The notes: generated by a model not told the origin, from the letters alone. Shown: positions 19,592-29,435, counted from the first letter of the stretch. The stretch: DNA of 64,000 nt from Staphylococcus agnetis (GCF_002901865.1 NZ_PPQF01000009.1:48673-112672); one strand, 5' to 3'. Program-made: numbers and translations.

Positions 19592-21092
19592 CATGTTTCT
19601 GAAAGTTTTTTTCTTTCGTTGAAATAGAAGGATCTAAGTTCACATCATTTAAAGGTATTAATTTCGTTTTATATCTAAATTTGTGATATAAGAAAAACCC
19701 TAAAAATACCGGAATACCCATATATGTGATAAGGAAACGATTGAAATCAAAGTTACCACTTTGAATAAAATCAACGTCTTGACCAATGATGACAACGATA
19801 CATAAAACACCTGCAAGTATTGGACCGAATGGGAACAATTTCGCTTTGTAAACCAATTTGTCTTTATCATAATTTTGTGCATCAAATGCTTTTCTAAAAC
19901 GATAATGACTGACGGCGATACCAACCCATGCGATAAATCCAGTTAAACCACTTGCCGCAACAATATACTCATACGCGTTACCACTAACTTGTTGCACGAT
20001 AAATATTAAAATAACGATTGCAGCGGTTGCAAGCATTGAGATAATTGGTGTCCCATTCTTATTTGTATGACCGAAAATGCGTGCTGCGAGTCCATCTTTA
20101 CTCATAGAGTACAACATACGCGTACTTGCATACATACCTGAGTTACCTGCTGACAATACAGAGGTTAAAATCACCGCATTCATAAACGATGCCGCAAAGG
20201 CTAAACCAGCATTTTTAAAAACTAATGTAAATGGTGATGTAGCGATATCATTACCACCGCCCATTAATGCAGGGTTATCGTATGGAATCAACATACCGAT
20301 GATAAAAATAGCAAAAATGTAGAAAAGTAAAATACGCCAAAAAACTTGTTTAATGGCTTTCGGCACAGCACGTTGAGGATTTTCAGATTCTCCAGCTGTA
20401 ATCCCTACAAGTTCTGTACCTTGGAAAGAGAAACCAGCAATTAAGAATACACCAAAAACAGCTAATAGACTGCCACCAAAGCTACCACCTAAAATTGGAC
20501 CATCACCTTTAGTGAATGTATCAAATCCAACAGCTTGGCCACCCATAATACCCACAATCGTAAGAAGACCTACAATAATGAAAATAATGACCGTTGCCAC
20601 TTTAATAAATGCAAACCAATATTCACTTTCGCCATACACTTTAACAGATAAAGCATTCAAGCTAAAGATGATACACATGAACAAGCAACTCCACGCCCAT
20701 GCTGGTAGAAACTGTAGCGGTTGCCAATATTGAATGACTTGCGCAGCGATTGTGACGTCTGCAGCAACTGTAATAACCCAGTTAAACCAGTAGTTCCATC
20801 CAAGGGCAAATCCTAATGAAGGATCTACAAACCGTGTCGCATACGTACTAAATGATCCAGATACAGGCAAGTACGTAGCCATCTCTCCTAAAGATGTCAT
20901 CAAGAAAAATACCATCACGCCGATAATCGCATATCCTAGTAATGCCCCTAATGGACCCGCATCTGCAATCGCGCCACCAGATGTCATAAATAGTCCTGTT
21001 CCAATCGCACCACCGATCGCGATCATCGAAATATGACGATCTTTAAGGTGTCTTTGAACCGTGTTTTCATTTCCCAAATTACTTTGACTCAT
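19584..21092 (-). CDS. lysP: Lysine-specific permease LysP (APC superfamily)
   Basis: The 502-residue protein is an amino acid-polyamine-cation superfamily symporter with twelve hydrophobic segments. It shows the unwound helix-1 motif AIGGAIGTGLFMTSGG, GEMATYLPVSGSFSTYA, and the FQGTELVGITAGESENP signature characteristic of LysP-type permeases. The lysine riboswitch directly upstream strongly supports lysine as substrate. The start has AAAGGAT about eleven bases upstream. It has a dedicated promoter right after thrS; no terminator is seen before the infC promoter, which sits in its stop codon. Confidence 0.93.
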   Translation of the reverse strand: MSQSNLGNENTVQRHLKDRHISMIAIGGAIGTGLFMTSGGAIADAGPLGALLGYAIIGVMVFFLMTSLGEMATYLPVSGSFSTYATRFVDPSLGFALGWNYWFNWVITVAADVTIAAQVIQYWQPLQFLPAWAWSCLFMCIIFSLNALSVKVYGESEYWFAFIKVATVIIFIIVGLLTIVGIMGGQAVGFDTFTKGDGPILGGSFGGSLLAVFGVFLIAGFSFQGTELVGITAGESENPQRAVPKAIKQVFWRILLFYIFAIFIIGMLIPYDNPALMGGGNDIATSPFTLVFKNAGLAFAASFMNAVILTSVLSAGNSGMYASTRMLYSMSKDGLAARIFGHTNKNGTPIISMLATAAIVILIFIVQQVSGNAYEYIVAASGLTGFIAWVGIAVSHYRFRKAFDAQNYDKDKLVYKAKLFPFGPILAGVLCIVVIIGQDVDFIQSGNFDFNRFLITYMGIPVFLGFFLYHKFRYKTKLIPLNDVNLDPSISTKEKNFQKHVD

Positions 21093-21170
21093 AAAACCTA
21101 TCCTTTCCCTTTACTTAGAGGTAGGTGCAAATGTTACATGATGATCATTGTGTTTATTTGTGTAAAAAGA

Positions 21171-21390
21171 AACAAAGGTTACATCGAGGATGCAACCTTT
21201 GTTATATATTTCAACATAGATAGCACACCACTATTGTGACAGTCTGGTTCCTATTCGAATACCAGCCCAATAAAAGTTGTTGATGGATGAACTTTTATTT
21301 CGGCGTCTTTACCTTTAATTTGTGCAACATATGTTCCATTCGACTTCTGACAAACGACTCATTAAAGACGCAACCTCTAACTAAATTTTA
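21171..21390 (-). promoter_or_regulatory. Lysine riboswitch (L-box) of lysP
   Basis: The minus-strand leader contains the L-box core elements in order: AGAGGTTGCG near 21378, an AATGAGTCG turn, AAAGGTAAAGACGCCGAA, GGGCTGG, GACTGTCAC and TGCTATCT. A terminator follows (AACAAAGGTT / AACCTTTGTT, 21171-21203) with a U-rich tail. High lysine should cause termination and shut off lysP. Confidence 0.92.
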
Positions 21391-21411
21391 TTAAATTTTT
21401 GATTTGTATCT

Positions 21412-21440
21412 ACTATAGCTTAAAGTTTACTGAAAGACAA
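21412..21440 (-). promoter_or_regulatory. lysP promoter
   Basis: TTGTCT (21440-21435) and TATAGT (21417-21412) have a 17-base spacer. The -35 begins one base after the thrS stop codon. Confidence 0.8.
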
Positions 21441-21441
21441 G

Positions 21442-23379
21442 TTATCTTTTCTTTTTTAAACGGATTTCGTCCACTAAATTCCAAATAAACGTGTCTTTTT
21501 CAACTGTTTCTTGATCTTTAGAGCCATATTTACGTACGTTAACTTCATGATTTTCAACTTCTTTATCACCTACTACAAGCTGATAAGGAATTTTTTTCAT
21601 TTGTGCTTCACGGATTTTATAGCCCATCTTTTCATTACGGTCATCAATATGAACGCGGACACCTTGTGATTTGAGTTCATCTTGAAGTTGTCTCGCATAA
21701 TCATAATGCAACTCAACATTGACTGGAATGATTTCAACTTGTTGCGGTGCTAACCAAGTTGGGAAAACCCCTTTTGTTTCTTCTGTTAAAAATGCAACAA
21801 AACGTTCCATTGTAGAAACGACTCCGCGATGAATAACAACTGGACGATGTTGTTCACCATCTTTACCGATGTAATTTAAATCAAAACGCTCAGGTAATAA
21901 GAAATCAAGTTGTACTGTAGACAACGTTTCCTCTTTACCCATTGCCGTTTTCACTTGAACGTCTAATTTAGGACCATAGAATGCCGCTTCACCTATAGCT
22001 TCTTCATAGGAAAGACCCAGTTCATCCACCGCTTCTTTTAACATCGATTCCGCTTTATTCCACATGACATCATCATCAAAGTATTTTTCTTTATCTTCAG
22101 GATCGCGATAGCTTAATCTAAAGCGATAATCTTCAAAACCGAAGTCTTTATATACATCAATAATCATGTTCACTGTGCGCTTGAATTCATCTTTAATTTG
22201 ATTAGGTCGCACAAAGATATGAGCATCATTTAACGTCATGCCGCGTACACGCTGTAGTCCTGATACCGCGCCACTCGCTTCATAACGATGCATTGTACCT
22301 AATTCAGCAATACGAATCGGCAATTCGCGGTATGAATGTGGTTTATTTGCATAAATCATCATATGATGTGGACAGTTCATCGGACGAAGTACCATTGCTT
22401 CATCCTCATCAAGTTGCATCACTGGAAACATGTCTTCTTGATAATGATCCCAATGTCCAGATGTTTTGTATAAATTTACATTCGCCATGACAGGTGTATA
22501 GACATGGTCATAACCTAAACTCACTTCTTTATCTACGATGTAGCGTTCAATCTCACGGCGAATTGTTGCACCATTTGGTAACCATAATGGTAACCCTGCT
22601 CCTACTAATTGATTGTTAGTGAAGAGCTCTAAATCTTTACCGATACGTCTGTGATCACGCTCTTTACGTTCTTCAAGCATTTTCAAGTGTGCTTTTAAAT
22701 CTTTCTTATCAAAGAACGCTGTTCCATAAATACGTTGCAACATTTTATTATTATTATCTCCGCGCCAATATGCGCCAGCAGTAGATAACAATTTAAATTC
22801 TTTAATTTTAGCTGTAGATGGGACATGTACACCGCGACATAAATCTGTAAACTCACCTTGAGTATAGAGCGTTACATTTTCATCTTCTGGAATCGCCTCG
22901 ATTAATTCTAATTTGTAAGGGTCATCATTAAAGAATGCTTTCGCTTCGTTTCGACTAACTACACGATGTGTCACCGGATGATTTTCATTAACGATTTGTT
23001 TCATTGTTTTTTCAATTTTTTCAAAATCATCACTTGAAACTTTGTCATCCATATCAAAATCATAATAGAAGCCGCCATCAATCACAGGGCCCACACCAAA
23101 CTTTACATCGCCATATAAACGTTTCAATGCTTGTGCCATAAGATGAGCAGTAGAGTGTCGTAATACTTCTAATGCCTCATCACTTCCCGGTGTAATAATT
23201 TCAATATCACCATCTTCTTCTAAAGGACGTGTAAGATCGACTAATTGATGATTAAATTTACCTGCAACTGCTTTTTTACGTAGCCCAGGACTGATCGATT
23301 GAGCAATTTCTTCTGTTGTAATCCCTTTTTCAAAACTTTTTTCATTTCCATCTGGAAAGCGAATCATTATTTGTGACAT
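21442..23379 (-). CDS. thrS: Threonyl-tRNA synthetase
   Basis: This class II synthetase charges tRNA-Thr. The 645-residue protein has an N-terminal TGS domain, an editing domain with [10 protein letters not shown] near residue 75, motif 2 in [15 protein letters not shown], zinc-site residues around [10 protein letters not shown], and motif 3 near [11 protein letters not shown], followed by the anticodon-binding domain. ATG at 23379 is six bases from GGAGG; an ATG two codons earlier abuts the ribosome site. It is preceded by a threonine T-box and followed at once by the lysP promoter. Confidence 0.97.
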   Translation of the reverse strand: MSQIMIRFPDGNEKSFEKGITTEEIAQSISPGLRKKAVAGKFNHQLVDLTRPLEEDGDIEIITPGSDEALEVLRHSTAHLMAQALKRLYGDVKFGVGPVIDGGFYYDFDMDDKVSSDDFEKIEKTMKQIVNENHPVTHRVVSRNEAKAFFNDDPYKLELIEAIPEDENVTLYTQGEFTDLCRGVHVPSTAKIKEFKLLSTAGAYWRGDNNNKMLQRIYGTAFFDKKDLKAHLKMLEERKERDHRRIGKDLELFTNNQLVGAGLPLWLPNGATIRREIERYIVDKEVSLGYDHVYTPVMANVNLYKTSGHWDHYQEDMFPVMQLDEDEAMVLRPMNCPHHMMIYANKPHSYRELPIRIAELGTMHRYEASGAVSGLQRVRGMTLNDAHIFVRPNQIKDEFKRTVNMIIDVYKDFGFEDYRFRLSYRDPEDKEKYFDDDVMWNKAESMLKEAVDELGLSYEEAIGEAAFYGPKLDVQVKTAMGKEETLSTVQLDFLLPERFDLNYIGKDGEQHRPVVIHRGVVSTMERFVAFLTEETKGVFPTWLAPQQVEIIPVNVELHYDYARQLQDELKSQGVRVHIDDRNEKMGYKIREAQMKKIPYQLVVGDKEVENHEVNVRKYGSKDQETVEKDTFIWNLVDEIRLKKKR

Positions 23380-23404
23380 ATGCATCCTCCTTAAATTTTA
23401 ACGA

Positions 23405-23642
23405 CTAAAATAAAAAGACCCCATCCCTAAATAGGGACGAGGTCATCGTGGTACCACCCTAGTACTGCATAAAAATATGCAAACTCTACTTAAGATAACG
23501 GTCTTGAGCCGGACATTCATTACAAATGTCATACTGAGGGAGTAATGCGATACACTATTAACTACACTCTCATCAAACGGTAGCTCTCTGTATAATAGGC
23601 TGTACAACATCGTATCCTCTATTTTTTGTCGTCATTTAGTTA
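23405..23642 (-). promoter_or_regulatory. T-box riboswitch leader of thrS
   Basis: The leader holds the T-box AGGGTGGTACCACGATG (near 23462-23446), followed by a terminator (GACCTCGTCCCTA / TAGGGATGGGGTC) with a U-run. Stem-I motifs (AGAGAGCTACCG) are present further up, and ACT in GCATTACTCCC (23543-23541) is a candidate threonine specifier. Uncharged tRNA-Thr should promote read-through. Confidence 0.92.
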
Positions 23643-23647
23643 TTTCC

Positions 23648-23675
23648 ATTATAGCGCTTTTTTATAAATTTTCAA
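23648..23675 (-). promoter_or_regulatory. thrS promoter overlapping the dnaI stop codon
   Basis: TTGAAA (23675-23670) and TATAAT (23653-23648) are 16 bases apart. The -35 overlaps the TGA of dnaI. Confidence 0.8.
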
Positions 23676-24595
23676 CGTTTTCTATAATTTTCCCCTTCTA
23701 ATCGATAAGGATCTGCTAAAGTTTTAACACGTTCCATAATCCGAGCGGCCTTCGTTACTTCAGTGCCACCACGCGTTACAGATAGATGGTGTTCGAGTTC
23801 GTCTAAATTTAAATTCGAGCTGAAAAACGTTGGTAATTCTTGAATCATACGGTAATGTAAAATAGGTCCTAACACTTCATCTCGAACCCATGGTGAAATT
23901 TCTTCTGCGCCAATATCATCTAAAAACAGAACACGGGCTTCTCTCACTTCTTTAACACGTCGGTCCGTCGAGCCATCTTTAAAACCATTTTTGAGTGTAC
24001 GAATAAATTCAGGCACATAGATGATTGTAGAAGGCACTCGATTACTTTTCAATTCATTAGCAATGGCACCTAATATAAATGACTTCCCTGTCCCAAATTC
24101 ACCATAAAGATATAAACCTTTAGTGGGTGTTTTCGCAATAATTTGATCAATCATATCGTCTAAGCGCATCGCCAGTTCTAAACGATTTCTTCGATTCATA
24201 TAAATATCTTTAATTTTCGCATTTAATGTTTCAGGGTGCATATGAAATGAAGTAATCATGCTACTATAATACTTCGCCTCATCATGCTTAATTTTACATG
24301 GGCATGGCGTATATTTGATTTTGATGCGATTATTTTCGATATATAATTGTGGAATATGCCCTTTCACAAAGTTTGGACAGTTTTCGAAGGAATGATCATC
24401 ATCACATTGCTTTTGTTGATCTTTATATTCTTGAAGTATATTTAAGTCTACATCTATCATGTGATTTGTGATTTCATGTTGGTGCGCGTCTATAAACTGC
24501 TTGACATCTGGATCTTGTAAAACATCGCGTTTAATTTTAGCAATACGTTTTTCGAAGGCATCATTCGACCCTATAATGTGACTAAATGATTTCAT
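23672..24595 (-). CDS. dnaI: Primosomal helicase loader DnaI
   Basis: DnaI loads the replicative helicase DnaC at origins and restart sites. The 307-residue protein has an N-terminal zinc-binding helicase-contact domain with Cys and His residues around FENCPNFVKGH and TPCPCKIKH, then an AAA+ ATPase with Walker A GEFGTGKSFIL near residues 164-174, Walker B RVLFLDDIGAEE and the arginine region FFSSNLNLDELEHHL. The ATG overlaps the dnaB stop (ATGA). Last gene of nrdR-dnaB-dnaI. No terminator follows before the thrS promoter. Confidence 0.96.
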   Translation of the reverse strand: MKSFSHIIGSNDAFEKRIAKIKRDVLQDPDVKQFIDAHQHEITNHMIDVDLNILQEYKDQQKQCDDDHSFENCPNFVKGHIPQLYIENNRIKIKYTPCPCKIKHDEAKYYSSMITSFHMHPETLNAKIKDIYMNRRNRLELAMRLDDMIDQIIAKTPTKGLYLYGEFGTGKSFILGAIANELKSNRVPSTIIYVPEFIRTLKNGFKDGSTDRRVKEVREARVLFLDDIGAEEISPWVRDEVLGPILHYRMIQELPTFFSSNLNLDELEHHLSVTRGGTEVTKAARIMERVKTLADPYRLEGENYRKR

Positions 24596-25959
24596 TCTTT
24601 TTCACCTGCCCGTTTTTTGTTTTTTAATTTATTTAAAAAGGCTTGTTTTTCCTTTTCAAGATGCGCTTCGTCTTCTTTTTTCAACTCAAATTCTTCAGGA
24701 TGTGTAAGCCACCTTGGTGTTTTTTCGAGTGATTGTAAATGTTGTTTATTACGGTATTGTGAAGCACGTGGTTTTGAATAATGTTGTGATTGTTTCTCTT
24801 TTATCTTTTGTGCGAGTTCATGTGCGGATCTCGCGTCTGTCACCTGTTGTTTTTTCCAACTTGACGCTACTGAAAGCACGTAATTTTTAGGTAAATTTTG
24901 ATCTTTCGTTAGTAAGACATATTGCAATAAAACATTAATCGCACCGAAGCTTAACTTCTCGCGCGTGATTAAATCTTCTATCATTGCTTTTTGTTGCGGG
25001 GTCGGTTCTGCGTCACCCCACGATGTGAGCATCACAATAGGACTTGTATTGTCCATCATTTCATACCACTCATCCCAATTGGAAACGTCAGCTTTTAAAG
25101 GATTTTGGATAGCGTTCGTCGTTTCACCTGAATTTGAAGGTGTAAGTGCAGGTAATTCTTGTTGGTTTTCAATCAAATAATAATCTTGCGCTGTTTTACG
25201 TAAAGTTGATAAAGATAATGTTTGATCGCTATTTAACGATTTTAATATCGCTGTTTTCATCATGTCAGGGGATAATCGATATAATGTAGCCAACTGAATA
25301 ATCGTTGTTTTATTCGGTTCACTAATCACTTCACTACTTACATAATGCGTTTGAAGCATATCTTTTAATAAGTCAAAATCAAAATAAACATCAGATAAAT
25401 CGACACCATTATAACTTTGTTCATTTAATGCACCTGCATTCGGTCGATGTGACTGTTGTGGTACTTTAAAAACATCTGTAAATTTTTTAGTTACTTCGGT
25501 AAAAGCCTTTAAATCCATCTCATTTGGAATAAAATACCGTTTAATTTCATGAAAACGTGATTGGCCAACAACTTGATAAAAATAAACAGACAACATCGGG
25601 TCATTAAAAAATTTATAAGGCGATGGTGGTGCAACGAGTTCATAAACGAATTGTGTAGTTTGTTTTGTGTGACGTACATAGGTCTTTAACAAACCAATTC
25701 CCTCTAATAAATCTAATTTTTCTCGGAATTTTAATAAGTTAATTTTCAACTCAGACATAATCGTATAATGTGTGTAACCGTCATCAAAAGTACTTGAGGC
25801 AAATTGTTCTAAATATTGATAATAACTAACAGCATCAGCACCAATCAGTGGTATAAAAAGTCGATGAAGTACTTCTTGGTGACGTTGGTGATAAAAATAT
25901 GCGCGCACGACGGCAAAACCATCATGTGCTTGTAATTGATTCGGATACATCGATACCAT
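24592..25959 (-). CDS. dnaB: Replication initiation and membrane attachment protein DnaB
   Basis: In Firmicutes DnaB works with DnaD and DnaI in primosome assembly and is not the helicase. The 455-residue protein shows the N-terminal winged-helix region (LNRLF-like HRLFIPLIGADAVSYYQYL), FFNDPMLSVYFYQVV, and the C-terminal DnaB/DnaD domain with QKAMIEDLI and INVLLQYVLL before a basic tail rich in KKQQ and KNKKR. ATG 25959 has GGAG eight bases upstream. A GTG three codons earlier is fused to that ribosome site. It overlaps dnaI and starts just after nrdR. Confidence 0.95.
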   Translation of the reverse strand: MVSMYPNQLQAHDGFAVVRAYFYHQRHQEVLHRLFIPLIGADAVSYYQYLEQFASSTFDDGYTHYTIMSELKINLLKFREKLDLLEGIGLLKTYVRHTKQTTQFVYELVAPPSPYKFFNDPMLSVYFYQVVGQSRFHEIKRYFIPNEMDLKAFTEVTKKFTDVFKVPQQSHRPNAGALNEQSYNGVDLSDVYFDFDLLKDMLQTHYVSSEVISEPNKTTIIQLATLYRLSPDMMKTAILKSLNSDQTLSLSTLRKTAQDYYLIENQQELPALTPSNSGETTNAIQNPLKADVSNWDEWYEMMDNTSPIVMLTSWGDAEPTPQQKAMIEDLITREKLSFGAINVLLQYVLLTKDQNLPKNYVLSVASSWKKQQVTDARSAHELAQKIKEKQSQHYSKPRASQYRNKQHLQSLEKTPRWLTHPEEFELKKEDEAHLEKEKQAFLNKLKNKKRAGEKE

Positions 25960-25960
25960 A

Positions 25961-26428
25961 TTATTCACTCCGCCTGTTATCTTTAATAATACCTTGCATG
26001 GATTTAAGCAATTGATCTACATCTTTAAATTCACGGTACACGGATGCAAAACGCACATAAGAAACCTGGTCTACATCTATTAATAAATCCATCACATGTT
26101 CTCCAATATCTCTCGATGAAATTTCTGCCATACCTGAATCTCTCAATTTCCATTCCACTTGATTTGTAATTTCCTCTAGTTTTTGAAAACGTACTGGTCG
26201 TTTTTCGCATGATCGAACCAAACCGTTTAAAATTTTTTCACGATTGAATTGCTCTCTTGTTCCATCTTTTTTAACAACAATGAGCGGACTCATCTCAATG
26301 TGTTCAAAAGTAGTGAAACGTGTTCCACAATGTTCACATTCACGTCTTCTTCTAATTGCATTTAGGTCATCTACATGTCTCGAATCCACAACACGAGCGT
26401 GCGTGTGTTGACATTTAGGGCATTTCAC
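25961..26428 (-). CDS. nrdR: Transcriptional repressor NrdR
   Basis: NrdR senses ATP and dATP and represses ribonucleotide reductase genes. The 155-residue protein has a zinc ribbon (CPKC near residue 3, CEHC near residue 31) followed by an ATP-cone domain beginning [19 protein letters not shown]. The start is GTG at 26428, with AAGGTG eight bases upstream; the first codons V-K-C-P leave no other choice. First gene of the nrdR-dnaB-dnaI unit, driven by a TATAAT promoter at 26461-26489. Confidence 0.97.
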   Translation of the reverse strand: MKCPKCQHTHARVVDSRHVDDLNAIRRRRECEHCGTRFTTFEHIEMSPLIVVKKDGTREQFNREKILNGLVRSCEKRPVRFQKLEEITNQVEWKLRDSGMAEISSRDIGEHVMDLLIDVDQVSYVRFASVYREFKDVDQLLKSMQGIIKDNRRSE

Positions 26429-26460
26429 GACTTTTTCACCTTCTTCAATAATTTTGTTTC

Positions 26461-26489
26461 ATTATACTACAAACTGATTTAATAGCAAA
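26461..26489 (-). promoter_or_regulatory. Promoter of nrdR-dnaB-dnaI
   Basis: TTTGCT (26489-26484) and TATAAT (26466-26461) have a 17-base spacer, about 33 bases before the nrdR GTG. Confidence 0.55.
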
Positions 26490-26501
26490 AGTACAGTGAT
26501 T

Positions 26502-26531
26502 AAAAAGAGCCAAGGTAAACATTTTACCTTG
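26502..26531 (-). terminator. Terminator after gapB
   Basis: TCAAGGTAAA and TTTACCTTG form a tight hairpin followed on the minus strand by GGCTCTTTTT. Confidence 0.85.
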
Positions 26532-26594
26532 ACCCTAATCGAGAAAAATATACTATTTTTTGTTAAACCAATCTATATATTAGCAATTTACAAC

Positions 26595-27605
26595 TTATGC
26601 TGTCACTTTAATCGCTTTCGCAATTTGTTGTAAGACATCTACAACACGTGTAGAGTAACCCCATTCGTTATCATACCAAGCAAGTACTTTTACTTTATTT
26701 TCACCCATCACGATAGTTGATTGCGCATCGATAATTGCAGAGTGGCTATCTGTTTTAAAGTCATCTGATACAAGGGGTTCATCCACAATATCAATTACAC
26801 CACCAAGTTGATGATCTCTAAATAATTGGTTCACTTCTTCTTTAGTAACAGGTTGTTTTAAATCTACAACTAAATCAACGAGCGACACATTTTTAGTTGG
26901 CACGCGTAATGCCATTCCGTGTAGTTTCCCTTCAAGTTCTGGCAACACTAGTGCGAGTGCTTTTGCTGCGCCAGTAGATGTTGGAATAATACTTTCAAAT
27001 GCTGCACGTGCACGACGTAAATCTTTATGTGGATTATCTAAATTGTTTTGATCATTTGTTACGGCATGTACTGTAGTCATTAGGCCGTTTTCAATACCGA
27101 ACGTATCATTTAACAATTTTGCAACAGGTGCTAAACAATTTGTCGTACATGACGCATTACTAAAGATGTCATATGTATCAACATCTAAATCACTGTCATT
27201 TACACCTTTAACAATCGTTTGCACGTGTCCACCTTTTGATGGACCTGTTAACAATACTTTTTTTGCACCTGCTCTAATATGAGCATCCGCCTTATCACCG
27301 TGGTTAAATTTACCTGTCGCTTCAATAACTACATCAATACCTAAAGCTTTCCAAGGTAAATTTTCTGGGTTACGATCAGAAACTAATTTAATTTCTTTAC
27401 CATCCACACTAATACCATTTTCTATAGGTTGTACTTCTTTGTTGAAACGTCCGTGCGTTGTATCATATTTAATAAGATGTGCAATGGTCTCTGGTGGATA
27501 ACTTGCGTTAATCGCAACCACCTCAATATCCTCTCTGTTTAATGCAATTCTTAAAACCATACGGCCGATACGACCTAAACCGTTTATCGCAATCTTTGTC
27601 GTCAT
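26595..27605 (-). CDS. gapB: Glyceraldehyde-3-phosphate dehydrogenase GapB (gluconeogenic)
   Basis: The 336-residue protein has the Rossmann motif INGLGRIGRM, the catalytic cysteine in SNASCTTNCLAP near residue 152, and HAVTNDQ. At the cofactor-specificity position, where glycolytic GapA has Asn-Asp, this sequence reads AINASYPPETIAHL; loss of the Asp is the hallmark of NADP-preferring GapB enzymes that run 1,3-bisphosphoglycerate to glyceraldehyde-3-phosphate in gluconeogenesis. It is monocistronic, with its own terminator. A near-consensus cre site lies beside its promoter, matching glucose repression of a gluconeogenic gene. AAGGAG precedes the ATG. Confidence 0.95.
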   Translation of the reverse strand: MTTKIAINGLGRIGRMVLRIALNREDIEVVAINASYPPETIAHLIKYDTTHGRFNKEVQPIENGISVDGKEIKLVSDRNPENLPWKALGIDVVIEATGKFNHGDKADAHIRAGAKKVLLTGPSKGGHVQTIVKGVNDSDLDVDTYDIFSNASCTTNCLAPVAKLLNDTFGIENGLMTTVHAVTNDQNNLDNPHKDLRRARAAFESIIPTSTGAAKALALVLPELEGKLHGMALRVPTKNVSLVDLVVDLKQPVTKEEVNQLFRDHQLGGVIDIVDEPLVSDDFKTDSHSAIIDAQSTIVMGENKVKVLAWYDNEWGYSTRVVDVLQQIAKAIKVTA

Positions 27606-27670
27606 GAAAAAAGCACTCCTTGTTAATGTGTTATACTTATATTTAAGAGTATATCATAATTAATCAAAAA

Positions 27671-27684
27671 TGAAACCGTTTGCG
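27671..27684 (+). promoter_or_regulatory. cre-like CcpA site at gapB
   Basis: TGAAACCGTTTGCG matches 13 of the 14 positions of the consensus TGNAANCGNWNNCA (last base differs). It lies just upstream of the gapB -10, where CcpA binding would repress. Confidence 0.55.
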
Positions 27685-27752
27685 TTGATAAATTTTACTT
27701 ATAAAATGCCATTTGTATATTTTTACAATCCGTGTATAGTGCCTTTGGGATA

Positions 27753-27769
27753 TTAATGTGTCACATTAA
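27753..27769. promoter_or_regulatory. Perfect palindrome upstream of gapB
   Basis: TTAATGTG-T-CACATTAA is an exact 8-1-8 palindrome about 115 bases upstream of the probable gapB start site. It looks like an operator, but I cannot assign a regulator. It fits neither the Rex nor the CRP-type spacing. Confidence 0.4.
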
Positions 27770-27875
27770 CCTATGTAGTGTTATACGATGAATCATAAAT
27801 TTAGAGGTTACATGGCGCATTAGCTACCTGTAAACTCAATCCTACATCTTTCATTCGCATCCACCTGAATTTATA

Positions 27876-27910
27876 AAAAATGGGGTGAACCTTAAAATTG
27901 GTCCACCCCA
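27876..27910. terminator. Terminator after coaE
   Basis: TGGGGTGAACC / GGTCCACCCCA hairpin with A-run on one side and TTTTATTT on the other. It ends polA-mutM-coaE. Confidence 0.85.
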
Positions 27911-27922
27911 TTTTATTTCACT

Positions 27923-28531
27923 TTATTCAACACTTTTAAGATAACCCTTTTCAGCTAAAACTTCCTCTAAATTTTGTTTAAGTTCAAGTTTTGTGCCAAA
28001 ATTATCAATTACTACATCAGCCATACGACTCTTTTTATCAATTGAAATTTGACTATAAATGCGTGCTTTGGCATCTTCAATTGATAATTGGTTACGTTCC
28101 ATTAAACGGTCTATTTGAATGCTAGGAGATGTATAAACTAACCATACTTCATCCACTGTATTTTCAAGACCATTTTCATATAGTAAAGGAATATCCATGA
28201 CAACATCATAACCTTCAGCAAGATATTGATCTCTTTCCTTTTCCATTAACGTTCTCACAATAGGATGAATAATAGCATTTAATTTTTCACGTTTTACATC
28301 ATCATAGAACACTTGTTGTCCGATATAATGGCGATTCATTTCTCCATTGTCATCAATGGCTTCCTCACCAAATTCTGCTCGGACTTGTGACAAGCCTTCA
28401 GACCCTTTTTCAACTGCTTTTCGAGACGCGACATCAGCATCTACTATTTTAAAGCCGTGCGCTTTCAAAAGTTCTGCCACAGTGGATTTACCAGTGGCAA
28501 TTCCACCCGTTAAACCAATGACTTTTGACAT
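27923..28531 (-). CDS. coaE: Dephospho-CoA kinase
   Basis: CoaE phosphorylates the ribose 3'-OH of dephospho-CoA, the last step of coenzyme A synthesis. The 202-residue protein starts [18 protein letters not shown] with the P-loop GGIATGKS at residues 9-16 and shows VVDIPLLYE (here [12 protein letters not shown]) and a LID-region Arg cluster. The start at 28531 has AAGGT upstream; 32 further upstream codons overlap mutM and are not used. It is the third gene of polA-mutM-coaE, an arrangement shared with other Firmicutes. Confidence 0.95.
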   Translation of the reverse strand: MSKVIGLTGGIATGKSTVAELLKAHGFKIVDADVASRKAVEKGSEGLSQVRAEFGEEAIDDNGEMNRHYIGQQVFYDDVKREKLNAIIHPIVRTLMEKERDQYLAEGYDVVMDIPLLYENGLENTVDEVWLVYTSPSIQIDRLMERNQLSIEDAKARIYSQISIDKKSRMADVVIDNFGTKLELKQNLEEVLAEKGYLKSVE

Positions 28532-28547
28532 AACATACCTTCTTCCC

Positions 28548-29420
28548 TTATTTTTGACAATTTTTACAATAGTGTGTATTACGACCGCCAATAATCGCTG
28601 TATCAATCGCACTTTTACATTCTTCACACATTTTCTGTTTATATACTTTTAAATTATTTTGCATCGTTCCACGTTGACCATCTGCGTGAACGTAATCAGA
28701 GATACTTGTTCCTCCATGTAAAATACCCATTTCTAGAACTTTTACAACACTTTTAAAAACGTTTATGCGCTCATCATGTGATAAATCTTGTGCTAAACGA
28801 TGTGGATTGATTTTAGCATCAAATAACGCTTCACACGCATATATATTCCCACACCCAGCAATGACGCGATGTTCTAAAATCATACGTTTTATCGGCATTT
28901 TTTTATAACGATTAACTTCATATTGAGCTAAATAATGCGATAACGCATCGATATCAAATGGTTCAGGTGCAATTTCTAATAGAGAAGGGTATTCCTCTAA
29001 ACATTTAACATTTCTAATTTCACCAAACCGTCTAATATCTGAATAAACAAGTAACCAATCGTTATCTAAATGAAATATAACGTGCCAATGCTTTCGATAG
29101 TTTGCAATGTTAATATCCTCAATATGTTTGACTACAAAAAAGCCACCAGCCATGCCTAAGTGAGATACTAATGTACGTTGATCAGAATCGTTTACCAAAT
29201 CAAAAAGAATATATTTGCTTCGGCGATATACATGTTGAATAGTATAACTAACACTAAACTGTTGAAACGCCTCTAAACTTATGCCCTTTATAATGGTGTC
29301 TTTACCTTGTTGTTTACCTAAAATGACACTATCGGAAAAGGTAATCTTTTCAATGCTTGCACCTTCAATGAGCGGTTGAATGCCACGTTTTACATGTTCA
29401 ACTTCTGGTAATTCTGGCAA
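28548..29420 (-). CDS. mutM: Formamidopyrimidine-DNA glycosylase (TTG start)
   Basis: MutM excises 8-oxoguanine and ring-opened purines and nicks the abasic site. The mature N-terminus PELPEVEHV supplies the catalytic proline and glutamate. The H2TH helices (NIYACEALF) and the C-terminal zinc finger (CEEC ... CKNC) with the DNA-contacting IGGRNTHYC are present. Because Pro2 is catalytic the start is fixed, and its codon is TTG at 29420, behind AGGGA. 290 residues, slightly longer than typical. Cotranscribed with polA (15-base gap). Confidence 0.96.
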   Translation of the reverse strand: MPELPEVEHVKRGIQPLIEGASIEKITFSDSVILGKQQGKDTIIKGISLEAFQQFSVSYTIQHVYRRSKYILFDLVNDSDQRTLVSHLGMAGGFFVVKHIEDINIANYRKHWHVIFHLDNDWLLVYSDIRRFGEIRNVKCLEEYPSLLEIAPEPFDIDALSHYLAQYEVNRYKKMPIKRMILEHRVIAGCGNIYACEALFDAKINPHRLAQDLSHDERINVFKSVVKVLEMGILHGGTSISDYVHADGQRGTMQNNLKVYKQKMCEECKSAIDTAIIGGRNTHYCKNCQK

Positions 29421-29435
29421 TGTGTTCCCTACTTT

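Larger units (their letters stand above)
27606..27922. other. 317-base gapB upstream region
   Basis: No gene is visible. In order from gapB it holds an extended -10 (TGATATACT, 27656-27648), a cre-like site (27671-27684), a 17-base palindrome (27753-27769) and the coaE terminator (27876-27910). The rest, about 27685-27750 and 27770-27870, shows nothing I can name. Confidence 0.6.

Noticed and set aside
27753..27769. Rex or CRP/FNR-type operator at the gapB palindrome
   Set aside because: Rex needs TTGTGA-N6-TCACAA and CRP-type sites need TGTGA-N6-TCACA; here the half-sites are separated by one base.
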